Below are positions 9,100 to 20,100 of a DNA stretch of 64,000 bases, piece after piece. The stretch spans positions 1,860,001 to 1,924,000 of the forward strand of contig CANXME010002654.1 of assembly GCA_948144175.1 (NCBI GenBank). The letters are read 5' to 3'. Source of the DNA: Closterium sp. NIES-65 (taxonomy: Eukaryota; Streptophyta; Zygnematophyceae; Desmidiales; Closteriaceae). Every line of letters begins with the position of its first letter. Position 1 is the first letter of the stretch. The position numbers were made by a program, and so were the translations under genes. The notes beneath the pieces are model-generated. The model was given only the letters and a program-made list of their open reading frames with translations. It was not told the origin of the DNA and made no database searches.

Positions 9100-10730
9100 T
9101 CAGCAGCTCTCTTGCACCCTCAAGCTGCCTTGAAACAGAGCCTCTGCATCCCTTTCTTGCATATCCGACGCGCACACGCCCTTGTCTTGACCTTCACCAC
9201 CCGTGACATCAACTGCAGGTGCACCTTCCCCTGAACCACTTTCCAAACCTGCACCAGATGCTGGTTCCGAGGCTACATCCATCTCAGTCCGGCCCACAGC
9301 TGCAGCCTCAGCTGCTGCTACCTCTGTAGCCTCTGCACCCTCTGTGGCTTTTGTGCTCCCTGCACCACTCACTACTTCCAGATTTCCTGCTCCATCCCCG
9401 GCACTTAAACCAGCCACTGCCTCGGTAACAGCTGCGTCAGTGACTGCTTCATCTCTTGCTTCCACTGCTGCGGCATCAACTGATTCAGCCGGAACCCAAG
9501 GGGCGGGTTCCGAACCAATACCAAAGCTCCGATGCTCACCTTCCCCACCATACCCGGTCCCTCTATCTCCATCCTCCATCATCGCGTCTCCTACACACCC
9601 TGAGCCTCCCTCGTACCCCGACCCTCCCACAGGGTCCCAGTTGATGGCAAATTTGGTCACTCTGGGCTTTTCAGCCCAGATGTTGCGCGATAGCTTATCG
9701 AACACGACCTTGGGAGGGGGTTCCTGCTGCAGCTGCTCGTCTACGTACTCGTTATTGACATAGTACCCGACTTGGATAAACTTCTGGTCTCGGTACGCGC
9801 ATGTGAGCAGCAGAACGGTGACTCCTAAAATTTCGCCCTCCGCAATTTTGGACACTTCGGGTGGGTCTGCCTGCAGATAAGCACGCAGTGGATAGGGACG
9901 TTTGGGAGCAATAAAAGCAGCATGGGTGGCTGTTTGAGGTGGCCCAAAGATTACTTCAGGAGGGTATGCCCGTGAGGAAGGAGGCTATGGATATCCAAGC
10001 GAGGTAGCAATGCATCAGGGGCTATTACTGAGGAGCCGAAAGAACTACTTCAAGTGGGCATGCCTGTAGTCAAGGAAACGATGATCATGGATCTGAGCTA
10101 GCAGCCAATGACAAACAGCTATGTGAAAAGCAAAAATACTGCATATAACGAGGAGGCTTACTTCGAGGATGAACCGGAAGCTGCCGACGTTGACTGGGCC
10201 AACCAAAACGCTCTCCAGCACCTGATCATAGGCGGGGTCGTTGGCCGATCCCACATACACGATCGACCACTCCAAATCTGAAGAGACAGGGGTGTGGCAA
10301 GGGGTTGAGTGCGATAGCACGAGGTGGTTCCACGTTGGTGACCATGACGCTCTCTAGCACGTGGTCGTACGCAAGGTCGTTGGCCGATCCCACATACCCG
10401 ATCGACTCAGAGTCTGCCAAGCTGTGGGAAGGTGGATGCGATGGGAATGAGGCAAAAACGACGCTCGACGAATGCAACGCTTAACCGGATCGAACATGAT
10501 GTTCTCAGAACCTGCTCGTAATGAAGGAAGTCCGGGTACGGGCCTACATGCGGACTTCCGTACTTCGAGGTTCATGCTTCCGTACCATTCACCATTCACA
10601 GCACCCTGGCGGCGCACGTACCGTCCTCCAACGGTCGGATGCAGTCGTAGGAGATCTCGAGGCGGAGCGGCGAGAGGAACGGCCCGGGGTTGTCGAGCAC
10701 CTTCACTTGCGTGATGGTCACGGCGCTCAT
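9100..10730 (-). CDS. ASF1: Histone chaperone ASF1 (anti-silencing function 1), three exons
   Basis: Exons are 10730-10622, 10277-10162 and 9870-9100, with GTACGT and GTAAGC donors, CAG acceptors and matching phases, giving about 331 residues. ASF1 carries H3-H4 dimers in nucleosome assembly. Family motifs are in order: MSAVTITQVKVLDNPGPF, DLEWSIVYVGSA, AYDQVLESVLVGP, GVTVLLLTCAY, VGYYVNNEY, NPRVTKF-like RVTKFAINWDP. The usual FIRVGYYVNN reads FIQVGYYVNN, a change at a normally conserved Arg. After the roughly 155-residue core there is an unusually long tail of about 175 residues, rich in Ala, Glu and Gly; plant ASF1 is usually about 190-220 residues in total. It is divergent from RPF2. Intron 1 carries a diverged copy of exon 2. 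Identity is very secure. Confidence 0.95.
10340..10413 (-). pseudogene. Diverged partial copy of ASF1 exon 2 inside intron 1
   Basis: A segment ending in a CAG acceptor (just above 10413) reads YVGSANDLAYDHVLESVMV, against YVGSANDPAYDQVLESVLV in the real exon 2 at 10162-10277. It can follow exon 1 in frame, but similarity stops before the exon end and no clear donor is visible. It is either a decayed duplicate or an optional exon. The change of Gln to His in the conserved YDQ argues against a normal product. Confidence 0.8.
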
Positions 10731-11696
10731 GACTGCGATGTACCGGGTGCCTCGACTGCGATATACGCGCTATGTGCAATACGCGTTATGCGCGCCGCTA
10801 GAATACGCGCTATACGGCCAAGTAAATTGAGCAGGAAATTGCTTGCGTTACTGAGACGCCTGGAAACGCGTCTACGGTGCTGTAAGCAGGTCTGAAGAAA
10901 GGCGATAACTCAAGTTGAGTCACTGAGATTTGCTGGATATGAAGAACCAGGATGGAGACGCAAGCGGCACCGAGCGGATTCGGACTGAGTGCGAGGCTAG
11001 GAAGAGTATGGAGGAGCAATAGATACCGAGGAGCGTCAAGATAATAAGGGGTGATGTGAAGAGTTAATTGCTTGCTTCTTCAATCACCAATTCAAGCACC
11101 ACGTTTCAGTCAGTTCGAAATTTCAAATCGTCATACGCGCTACAGAATCCAAGCAGGAGATTGCAAGCGCCGATTGTAATTTTGGTGAATATCTTGAAGT
11201 TCCGAAAATACGAATGTTCACCAACATTCGGATTCGCCGTTTTGCGCAATCAACCGTGTAACAAATGCAAATCGCCCTTCATTTAGTACGCGCTGTAAGA
11301 TCATGCACCCACACATCCGCCTCACCCTGCTTCCTAAACCTCGTCGTCTCATACTTTACCCCTGCCGAATCGCTGTCTCCTAATTTCAACGAGCACCGTT
11401 TTTTTCTTCTGACATTTACGCTCGATATCGCAGTTCCTTGGTTGGTTGCCGCTTCAGTATACGTAAATCACAGCGAGGCACTCACAGCAGCGCACCGTAC
11501 CTTCGAGTTGATCCGAGAGCGACCTTAACCGACAGCCACGGGAGACAGACTAGTAGGAAATTGAGGCAATCACAGCAGCGTGCCGTACCTGCTCCAACAA
11601 CCGCGGAAACATTCGACGGCCAAAGGAGCATTTGACGGTCAGGGGAATAGCGACGTGATCTAAAGATTCGTTTTGAGACGTCTCAAGGCAGCAGCC
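10731..11696. promoter_or_regulatory. Shared divergent promoter region of ASF1 and RPF2
   Basis: 966 bp between the two start codons, transcribed outward in both directions. A motif close to TACGCGCTAT occurs at 10764, 10780, 10804, 11134 and 11287, the first three within 50 bp of each other on the ASF1 side. No TATA box is obvious at a useful spacing. Co-regulation of the two growth-linked genes is an inference. Confidence 0.55.
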
Positions 11697-12039
11697 ATGT
11701 TTAAAGCTTCGAGGGCGACGACGAGGAAGGGGAAGCTCGTTCTAGATTCTCGCGCGCCCAAGATAGTACGTTCCTTAAGTTGCGGTTCCTAATTCCGTTC
11801 TTAACTGCCGCTCATGGATTGGCGCCCCTTAATGCCGCTACTTAATAATATCGTTCCGTTTTTTAGTATTATTGAGTCTGAAATAGTGCGCTCTGTACAT
11901 ATTTCATATTCCCTTGACCCAATGTTGTTTGGTCTTCGATTTCCATCTTGGCGATACGTTTTTTGCCCGAGTTAACGCAATAGCCGCACGTGCGATTCGT
12001 GTGCGTCCCAACATAAACCCTCTCCTCTCCCCCCCGTCC

Positions 12040-12123
<84 letters not shown>

Positions 12124-15100
12124 CCCCCTCTTCCTTCCCTTCCCCCTTCCCTCCCCATCCCCCTCCCTTTCCCCCTCCCCTTCCTTCCTTCCCTCCCCAC
12201 CCCTCCCAAACCCCCGTCTCCCTTCACCAGAAAGAGAACGTCCGGCAGGCATTGCTGTTGCGCGGCACTAGGTCCAGTGCGATCCTGAACGGTGTAATGT
12301 CAGACGTGCATCATCTGAAGCGGTTCAGCGGGGGCTCGTTGAAGCTCTCGCGCGCTAACGAGCACGTGCGGCCCTTCGAGGCGGGCGGCGAGGCGCCGTT
12401 AGAGCAGCTGGCGAAGAAAACAGACAGCAGCTTGTTCATGGTGCGGGGTGAGAGGTCAGGGTTGAGGGTTTAAGGCAGGGTTTGGAATCTTAGAGGGATG
12501 GTGAAATTTGAGGGTTTAAGCCAAAGTGACTTTTGCGTCAACCAAGCGGCAAGGGCGAAGAAAACAGACAGCAGCCTGTTCGTTGTGACACTCAAGAATT
12601 GCGGTGTAGGGCTTTTCTGGTTTTCATAAGGTTGTTAATAGTAATGGCCGATGGTCTGAACCGAGAGGTGCGGGTAACGTGCCCCAACACCATCTTCCCT
12701 CTATTACTTCCCATTCACTCCCTCCCTCCGTCCCTCTCCCTCCCTCCCCCCTCTTCCTCCCCCCCTCTCCCTCGTGCCGATCCTGTCTCAGTTCGCCTCC
12801 CATTCCAAGAAGCGCCCCCACAATCTGGTGATCGGGCGAATGTACGACTACCACCTGTACGACATGCTCGAGGTGGGGGTCACGCGCCACGTCAGCATCC
12901 AACAGCTCAAAGGAGGCGGGAAGCTTTCCCCGCAGGTGGGTTTCAAAGAAAGGGGGGTGAGTATGGAAATGGGGAGAGGGGAAGGGGAGGGATTAGGGAG
13001 TAAAGGGTTGATGCTTGAAGCGCTTCAATAGTTGAGGAGAAGGAGCTTGCTGAAACGATTCCTTTCCCTCGTTTACATTCCCTCAGCTTCCCCCCTTCCC
13101 CTTCTCCCCCTTTCCTCCCTTTCCCCCTTCCCCCCTTCCCCCCAACAGCCTTTCCTCCCCTTCCCCCATTTCCCCCTTTCCCCCCTTCCCCCCTTCCCCC
13201 CTTCCCCCTTTTCCCCCATTCACCCTTTCCAATTCCCCATTCCCCCCTTACTTCGTTCCCCCCTTTCCCCCCTTTTCCCCCCTTTCCTCCTTTTTCCCTC
13301 CTTTCCCCTCTTTCCCCCTTTTCCCCCCTTTCCCCCCTATCCCTCCTTTCCCCTCTTCCCCTCTTTCCCCCCCTTCCCTCCGTCCCGTTTCCCCTGTTCC
13401 CCCTTTCCCCACTTCCCCCTTTTCCCCATTCACCCCCTTCCCCCCTCCCCTCCGCTTTTTGCCTTCCACCCTTCCTCCCGTTCTCCCTCACCCCAGGTGG
13501 GCTCAAAGCCGTGCTTTTGTTTCATTGGAACCGAGTTCGACAATGACCCAGCAGCAGTGCAGCTCAAGAGCCTCTTGCTGGACTTTTTCCGAGGGGAGGT
13601 GGGTGGGTCCGGCTGCTTGGCAGTCTGGCTGCTTGGCAGTCTGGCTGCTTGGCTGTCTGCCTGTCTGCCTATTTTGAGACATCTCATAACTTCCTTCACA
13701 GTTGTTCGCACCTCTTGAAGTGCTTAAAATCTTTTAAACTTTCAGGCGCCCCAAACATCATTCCGATTCCATGTCCCTGTTCCCCTGTCACCCATTCTGT
13801 TACATGCATGTGCCATCCCTCCCCCTCTTTCCGCTGCCTTGTCAGGTGGCAGCAACAGTCGACCTGGCAGGCCTCGACAGAGTCTTTGTGTGCGCCGCTC
13901 AAAACGGCAAGGTCAGTAACGAGGTGTTCTGCAATTGTTTGAAATTGCGGCATGGGGATGAGATCCGCATCTGCCTCAAGCGATCAGACAATGGCACCAA
14001 GGTAAGGTGTCGCTTGCTGTATTCTCAAGTACCACCTGCCAGTGCTGCTGCTGGGTTCCATTCCAGCACTAGCCTTTCCTTCTTTTCCCACCACCTTGTC
14101 ATTTCCCCAATCTCTGCTGGTCCCCCACCTTTCCTCACCCTCCCTCGCTTCCCTTAACTGCTCTTCCAACCCCTCTTCCCCTTTCTCCCCACTCCCTCCT
14201 CCCCCCTCTCCCCTCTCTCCAGGGTGTTGTTTCTCAATTGTGCCATCCGCCTCAAGCGGCGGGTGGTGCTAGCTGGTGTCACCACCACTAGTCTATTCCT
14301 CCCCATTTCTTGCCCCTTCTCCCCATTTCTTCCACCCCTCACGCTCCCCCTTTGCTTTCGCCTTTCCCCCACCCCTGTTTCCACCCCTCACGCCCCCTCT
14401 CCACGCAGGTCCTATTTCGCCACTGTGCCATCCGTTTAAAGCGCTCAGGCACTAAGGTGCCTCGCGTGGTGCTCGTGCCCATTGGACCGTCCATTGATTT
14501 TGAGATCCGACGGACGAGATTGCCTGGCGAGGAGCTGAGGAAGGAGGCGATGCGGGCAGTGAAGCTTGGGCAGGAGAAGAAGGTGAGGAGGCTGGGGGAA
14601 GGGGAGTGGTTGGAGGGAAGTGCGAACGGGGGAACATTGGAATGGGCATGGGTGCGTGGCAAGGTAAAAAAATACGGTTTTCGTAAAATAAGGCCGCTTT
14701 TTACGGTGTTTTTTTTTTTTTAAGCAATAATTTTGTTAAGAACTCTGTTCACAAGAAAAAAAGGGAAAACAAGGTCAAATACATTTTTAATCATGCCAAC
14801 AACCGCACACATGCAAGAAGGGGTCCGTCCACTATATCTTGCTAAATTTCAGGTTCAATTTGGTCCCATAAAGTAGCCGTTTTGTAAGTTAACACCTCCT
14901 GAAACCGTTTTGAACCGTTTTAAACTGCCATGTTTTACGGTAAAAAAAACATACAACAAAAAAAACCGGTCTTTTTTTGTTTACCCTGTGTGGGGGCATA
15001 TGGACGTGGGGGATGGATGGATGGATGGATGGATGGGGCGCATGTACATTTGATCATGAGTGCAGATTTCACATTTTTTAATCGACTCAAAAAGGTCTTC

Positions 15101-15532
15101 ACGCTGCTAGGTCGCATATGATAAAGGGCAAGGTGGGGCGCATGTGCATCTACATGCCAAAGCAGGAAGTAGTGGCGATGGTTCCTGGGGAAGCAGGAGG
15201 TGGGGTGAATGCCTCTCAACACCACCACACCCCCTTCCTTTCTGTGCCGCCCGTTATTCTCCTCCCCCCCCCCACTCTCCTCACACCCTCCGCCCCCTCC
15301 CGTGCAGATCAAGAACGTGAAGTCAGACATAATCAAGGGCAAGGTGGGGCGCATCTACATGCCGAAACAGGAGGTGGGGTCGATGTCGCTCATGAAGATG
15401 AAGGGGCTCAAGCGGGAGCGCAGGGAGGCCGCTGCCACCAGGAAGAAGGCCAAGCAGGACGCCCCGGCCAAGGGGGGCGAGGGGAGGGGGGGAGAGGCGG
15501 CAGATGGTGGTGCAGGTGCCGCTCAGGAGTAG
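11697..15532 (+). CDS. RPF2: Ribosome production factor 2 (Brix domain), seven exons
   Basis: Exons are 11697-11765, 12231-12440, 12792-12935, 13497-13598, 13846-13911, 14409-14582 and 15308-15532. All introns are phase 0 with GT-AG ends, giving 329 residues against 306 in human. RPF2 works with RRS1 in the nucleolus to bring the 5S RNP into pre-60S ribosomes. Matches to the family run through the whole protein: RAPKIKENVRQALLLRG, HVRPFEAGG, TDSSLFMFASHSKKRP, NLVIGRMYDYH, GSKPCFCFIG, LLLDFFRGE, AGLDRVFVC, HCAIRLKRSGTKVPR, GPSIDFEIRR, GRIYMPKQEVG, MKGLKRERR. The C-terminus is Lys/Arg then Gly/Ala-rich, as expected for a nucleolar protein. The introns are pyrimidine-rich and contain several partial copies of the gene's own exons. 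Confidence 0.95.
12042..12120 (+). repeat. (CT)n microsatellite, about 39 units, in RPF2 intron 1
   Basis: A perfect dinucleotide run on the sense strand, about 110 bp upstream of the exon 2 acceptor, continued by a C/T-rich stretch up to the splice site. Confidence 0.95.
12554..12589 (+). pseudogene. Partial copy of the 3' end of RPF2 exon 2 in intron 2
   Basis: About 33 of 36 bases match the end of exon 2 (12407-12442, around AAGAAAACAGACAGCAGC). It lies 114 bp downstream of the real exon and includes the exon/intron boundary region. It is not part of the predicted mRNA. Confidence 0.8.
13086..13496 (+). repeat. Long C/T-rich intron tract in RPF2 intron 3
   Basis: More than 400 bp of nearly pure pyrimidine (CCCCTTTCC-like units) leading to the exon 4 acceptor at 13496. 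It generates long Pro/Ser/Phe-rich frames on + and Gly/Glu/Arg-rich frames on -, which are not genes. Confidence 0.85.
13925..14002 (+). pseudogene. Diverged partial copy of RPF2 exon 6 in intron 5 (first)
   Basis: The segment contains ATCCGCATCTGCCTCAAGCG and GGCACCAAGGT, resembling the start of exon 6 (ATCCGTTTAAAGCG and GGCACTAAGGT at 14427-14455), with small insertions. It follows exon 5 in an open frame and ends in GTAAGG, so an alternative exon is possible, but the encoded sequence is absent from the family. Confidence 0.55.
14219..14267 (+). pseudogene. Diverged partial copy of RPF2 exon 6 in intron 5 (second)
   Basis: After a CAG acceptor-like site, the segment TGTGCCATCCGCCTCAAGCG matches the start of exon 6, as does GGGTGGTGCT after a short gap. 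It lies about 140 bp upstream of the real exon and has no clear donor. Confidence 0.75.
15117..15180 (+). pseudogene. Partial copy of RPF2 exon 7 in intron 6
   Basis: AAGGGCAAGGTGGGGCGCAT, TACATGCC and CAGGAAGTA match the exon 7 region that encodes KGKVGRIYMPKQEV (about 15335-15380), with a 6-bp insertion. It lies about 200 bp upstream of the real exon. Confidence 0.85.
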
Positions 15533-16096
15533 TGGTCTGTCTTGGTTTGAGACTTCTGACAGCTGTGTTCGTTGTGGTAGTGTGTTTGGCTGGTCATATG
15601 TCGTCTAGAAGTGTGCGGGGGTGGTGGTGACTCGGGCAGGGACAGGCGGTAGATGGTGTTGGTGGTGCACAGGAGTAGGCGGTGTGGAGGAGGGGTGGTG
15701 TAGGAGAAGGCGAAGCACGACGATCCAGCCAAGGAGGGAGAAAGGGTGGATGATCGGGATGGTGGTGATGGTGCTCGAGCTGCACAAGCAGCAGGGTGAG
15801 CGGGGCGGGCACAGCTACTGGTAGATACGGAGGGAGTAGGTGGAGGGGGGAAGAGGAATTTCCTGGATGCTGCCGCTGCCACTCCCTGAGTAGCTTCCAT
15901 TTCCCAATCAATGGGGCGGGGGGGGGGGGGGGGGGGGGGGGAGGAGGTTTCTCTGCCTGTGCTCTCTACATTGGTTCTTGTTTCGTTAAAGTGCCTTCAA
16001 GATATGGAAGCTTATTTTTCAAACTAACGTAGGGCCACAACACAATGCAAGCACAAACCAGTGTGATCACCTTATGTATAGTACCGGTACAATTAG
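15533..16096. other. Region between RPF2 and Copia-3
   Basis: Presumably the RPF2 3' untranslated region followed by spacer DNA. It contains a G homopolymer of about 24 bases (15918-15941) and G-rich trinucleotide stretches. No coding sequence recognised. Confidence 0.55.
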
Positions 16097-16823
16097 TGTC
16101 AAAACATATTTTTATGTTCTTAGCTTTGCTAGGCTACAATGAGGTGCTCGGTAAAGAGTACAACCCCAGTTAGGGTTTCATATTTGTATTTCCCTGTTGC
16201 TAGTCATTCATCATTCCTGCATAGTTCTCTCGACATGGTTTCAGAGCAGGAACACGGTTATAATTTTTTTAGCGCCCACCAAATCGATCCGCTCGACCCT
16301 GCCCGAAGCGCCCTCGCGCTTCCCTGCCCTGCCTGAACAGTGCTGCGCTGTCCTGCTGCCACGCGCGCTGCCTGCCCTAGCGCACTGCCCTGCTGCCACG
16401 CACATTGCCTGTCTTAGCGCGCTGCCTGCTGCACGCGCGCTACCTGCCTGCACACGCGCTGTCTGTTGCACGCGAGCTGCTTGCCCGCGCACAAGCTGCG
16501 TGCCCGCCATCGCCACCAGCATGCGAGCGCCGCCTGCCCGCGCACCTGCTGCCTGCCCGCACTGCTAAACGTGCGAGCCCCCTGCCTGCGCGCGTGCTGC
16601 CTGCCCGCGAGCGCCCCTACCGCACGCGCTGCTCTGCTGCTGCAAACGCTGCTGCTGCTGCGCAGCTGCTGCCAACCGCGCTGCTGCGCCTGAGCTTCTG
16701 CTGCCGCACGCGCTGCTGCGCCGTGCCCTGCCGAGCCGCGCCACGCCGCGCCGCCCTGCCCGAGCCGCGCCGCCCTGCCCGAGCCGCACTGCCCTGCCCC
16801 TACCGAGCCGCACAGCCCTACTG

Positions 16824-16973
<150 letters not shown>

Positions 16974-17106
16974 CTGTTGTTACTGCTATTGCTGGCACCA
17001 CTGCTGCTGCTGCTGCTGCTGCTGCTCCTGCTACTATGGCCACCATCTCGGTTCTTAGCTTTGATGCGGAGGGTCGCCCGATTAGCTTTGACGTTTGGCT
17101 CGACGA

Positions 17107-20100
17107 CAGGGCCTCAGATTCAGTTTTAGGGACCTGGGCCCCCAGGGCATGGCTCAAAAATGCGTGTCCTCCTCAGGGCAGAGCCCCTAGGGGGACCCTG
17201 ATTTCTCAGGGCATGCAAGAACTAAACCCTGAAACCTCAGGGCACTTTTTGTTGCATGATGTATTCAGTGTTTGAAATGGAAACACATCCTCTGGTAGAT
17301 TACTACTACTTCCATTATACACCCCCTAAACTACTACTAAACTTGAATAGAACCAGATTAGTAGTTTTCCCCATCCGAGCTAGAGCTGCTGCTGTTGCTA
17401 TTGCTGCTGCTGCTCTCATCGTCTGAATCGTGGTTGTCGGGCACCTTCTCCCAACCCTTGGCCTGCTGGTGCTGCTGCTGCTGCTGCTGCTGCAGCAGCT
17501 GCTTGTGCTGCTGGTGATCTTTCTTGTGGGTGGGTCGGCGCTTTTTGCTACTCCTCCATATCTTCACTACCTCATCGCAATCCATGTCGTATCGCAGCAT
17601 GCTCAGGCACACGAGATCGCCGAGCTTTCCATTGCAGAGGCTCGTCCTGTGCCAGGTTTTGATGCTGATCTGCCTGCTGAATCCCCTTCCACACTCCACC
17701 GTACTCAGCGGCAGGACCGCCACTGCTACCCACATCTTCACGAGGTTCGGGTAGCTCCTCTCTCAGTCGCTGGTCTTGAGCATTGCCGCCAGACCATCGT
17801 GGAAGCTGCGCTCTCAACGAGGAGCTCCTTGGAGAACAGGCACCAGAGTCCTGAGCTCCTTCTTCGCCATGCGCTTGTCCACACCTGCACCCAAGATCAC
17901 ATGCAGGAGACACGCCAGTCAGTTGACAATAACATGCGCAGGTGATGCGCTTGCCGAAAGCATCACTCACCAGGAAGCACCTCCCTCCGCTCGCCGATGT
18001 GGAACATCTTGAATAGGGCTTCCAGGTGGGCCGCACACTCCTTGTTCCGTCCGTCCGTGTCCTTCGGCCAGCTGTCCGGCATGAAGAGCTTTGCGCCGTC
18101 CAAACTATCGAGGTCTTTGAACCTCTCCTGCAGGTGGTCCACTACCGCAACCGCATAGGAGCGGCAGGTGTTGATGCAAGTCTCCAGGTCGCCTCGCGTT
18201 TTGCTGTACCCTTTCAGCAGCTCCTCGTGCAAGTCAAAGCTATGTTTCTGCGTGCTTCCGTCACTGTCAACGCCTTCCACCTTGACGGTGCGGCTAGACG
18301 AGAGACGCTTGAGGAAGGGCGACAGGCGCTTGCTTGTCCCCGCGCCAAACTTTGACCCACAGTCGATGTAGCGCTCTTGCATGAAGATGAGTGTGCGGCG
18401 GACCAGGGACTGCACGCCAGTGAGGTCAACCTGCAGGTGGACGAGGCACGCAAAATACAGCAAAGAGGAGATAGCGATTAGTTTGTTAAAGAGGGCACGG
18501 GAATCAGGACCAGCACCACTGGACCACTCACCTCACGTCACTGAAATACAAGGTTGAGGTTGTTGAGCTCTGCTAGGACATCTGCGAGGAAGAAAAGGTA
18601 CACATGGAACTTCAGCGAGGTTACGATGTGGTAGATGGCAGTGTCGTACTCCTGGAGAAGCACAATCACCGCGGGTAGGACTTCGCAAAGTCGCTCCACT
18701 GCCTGGCCTTGACTCAGCCAGCGGACATCGTGAATGCCCTGCATCTCCAGGTTCGTGTGCAAGATGTCTCCTGGAGACGCATGAAGACACCGTGCCGTGG
18801 GTGTGATTTCCCGAGTATGCCACACACCGCACGGATTATGACGTCAATCAAGCCAACATCTGGCTCCACCAACGCAGCATCCTTGGCTGCGAGAGCTTCC
18901 CTGCCACGGACAGAGGAAACCAACAAGGATATCAGTTTCATAAATCCCGATGCCTTGAGGCAGGAAAAGACAATCATTCACCGATGAGCGACACAGTGGG
19001 TGCCAACAAGATGAGGCAGGTGCTGTCGAAGAAGCGCGACCAAACCGCCGGACGATCCCAACATGACCGGTGCGCCGTCCGTCGCAATACCTGATATCTT
19101 GTTCAGGTCGAGGCCAATGGTCTCTAAGTGTGAGAGGAGCACGGAGAGGAGAGAAGCAGCATCACACTTGTCAATGGTGAGCAACGACAGGAACTCAGTA
19201 ACGACCGCACGCTCTCGCATAAAAGTGATGAACACTATCATGTGCTTGCCGCGCACACGATCCGTGCTCTCATCACAAGTGATTCCGAGGAAAGGGGACT
19301 TGTCGATGTGTTCTCGCTGGCGCGCACGGAGGTATGTAGCGGTGGCAGTTGTGAGCTCCTAGAAGCCATACCTGGAACAACGCACACCACGTCGTGCTGG
19401 TTAGAAAGCAGTGGAAAACTTAAACGGCAAAAGCGTGACATTAGGACAAGAACTATGTGGTGTAGTAGGCACTGTAGCCTTTCTTTGGGAAACCAGGAGT
19501 ACAGCGTTCGGCTAGATGCTTCACCAAGTCGACCCACATCTCGATCGGTGCGTTCTGTTGGCATATGAAGAGTAGGGTCACGGCCAGAGCGATCACACGC
19601 TCCTTCTCGATGTCGTACACCATGGGGCAGCTGTCCAGCAATGTCTGTCCCTTTGCCTTCCTCTTCGCGATTTCCTGCTCCTTCGAAGCACGTTTGTGCT
19701 TCCTCGTTCTCTGGTATGCTCGGAACGCTTGGGTCTGAATGTCAAATGCACCATGCCTTGCGCGTCCGAATTTTGTTTCTGTCACACCCTGAGCCACACA
19801 TACAGTGCATTTCACAGAGGGAAATCCGTCAGGTTGCTGACACAAAACAAGCCACGGGAAATCACCCGACCACTCTTTCGTGTATCGGTACAGGGCGTCC
19901 TGATACTTCAGCTCTGCCTCGTCGACAAGCGGAATGGATGAATTGGAGGTGGTAGGATTGGAGGGGCCTGTGCTTGGGGACGGTGTCGTGGTTGACGCTG
20001 AAGGTCCAGCGCGAGCACGATGGAAGGTAATCTGCACTTGCCGAAAGCGCATTGTGCCGTGTCTCAGCCCTAATCTCACGCCCATCCGCCTTGCTGGTGT

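Noticed and set aside
13032-13718. A Pro/Ser/Phe-rich protein frame across RPF2 intron 3
   Set aside because: It is made by a C/T-rich intron tract and overlaps a well-supported RPF2 exon in another context.
13912-14000. An extra RPF2 exon continuing exon 5
   Set aside because: Skipping it joins exon 5 to exon 6 exactly as in human and plant RPF2, and the inserted residues have no counterpart in the family.
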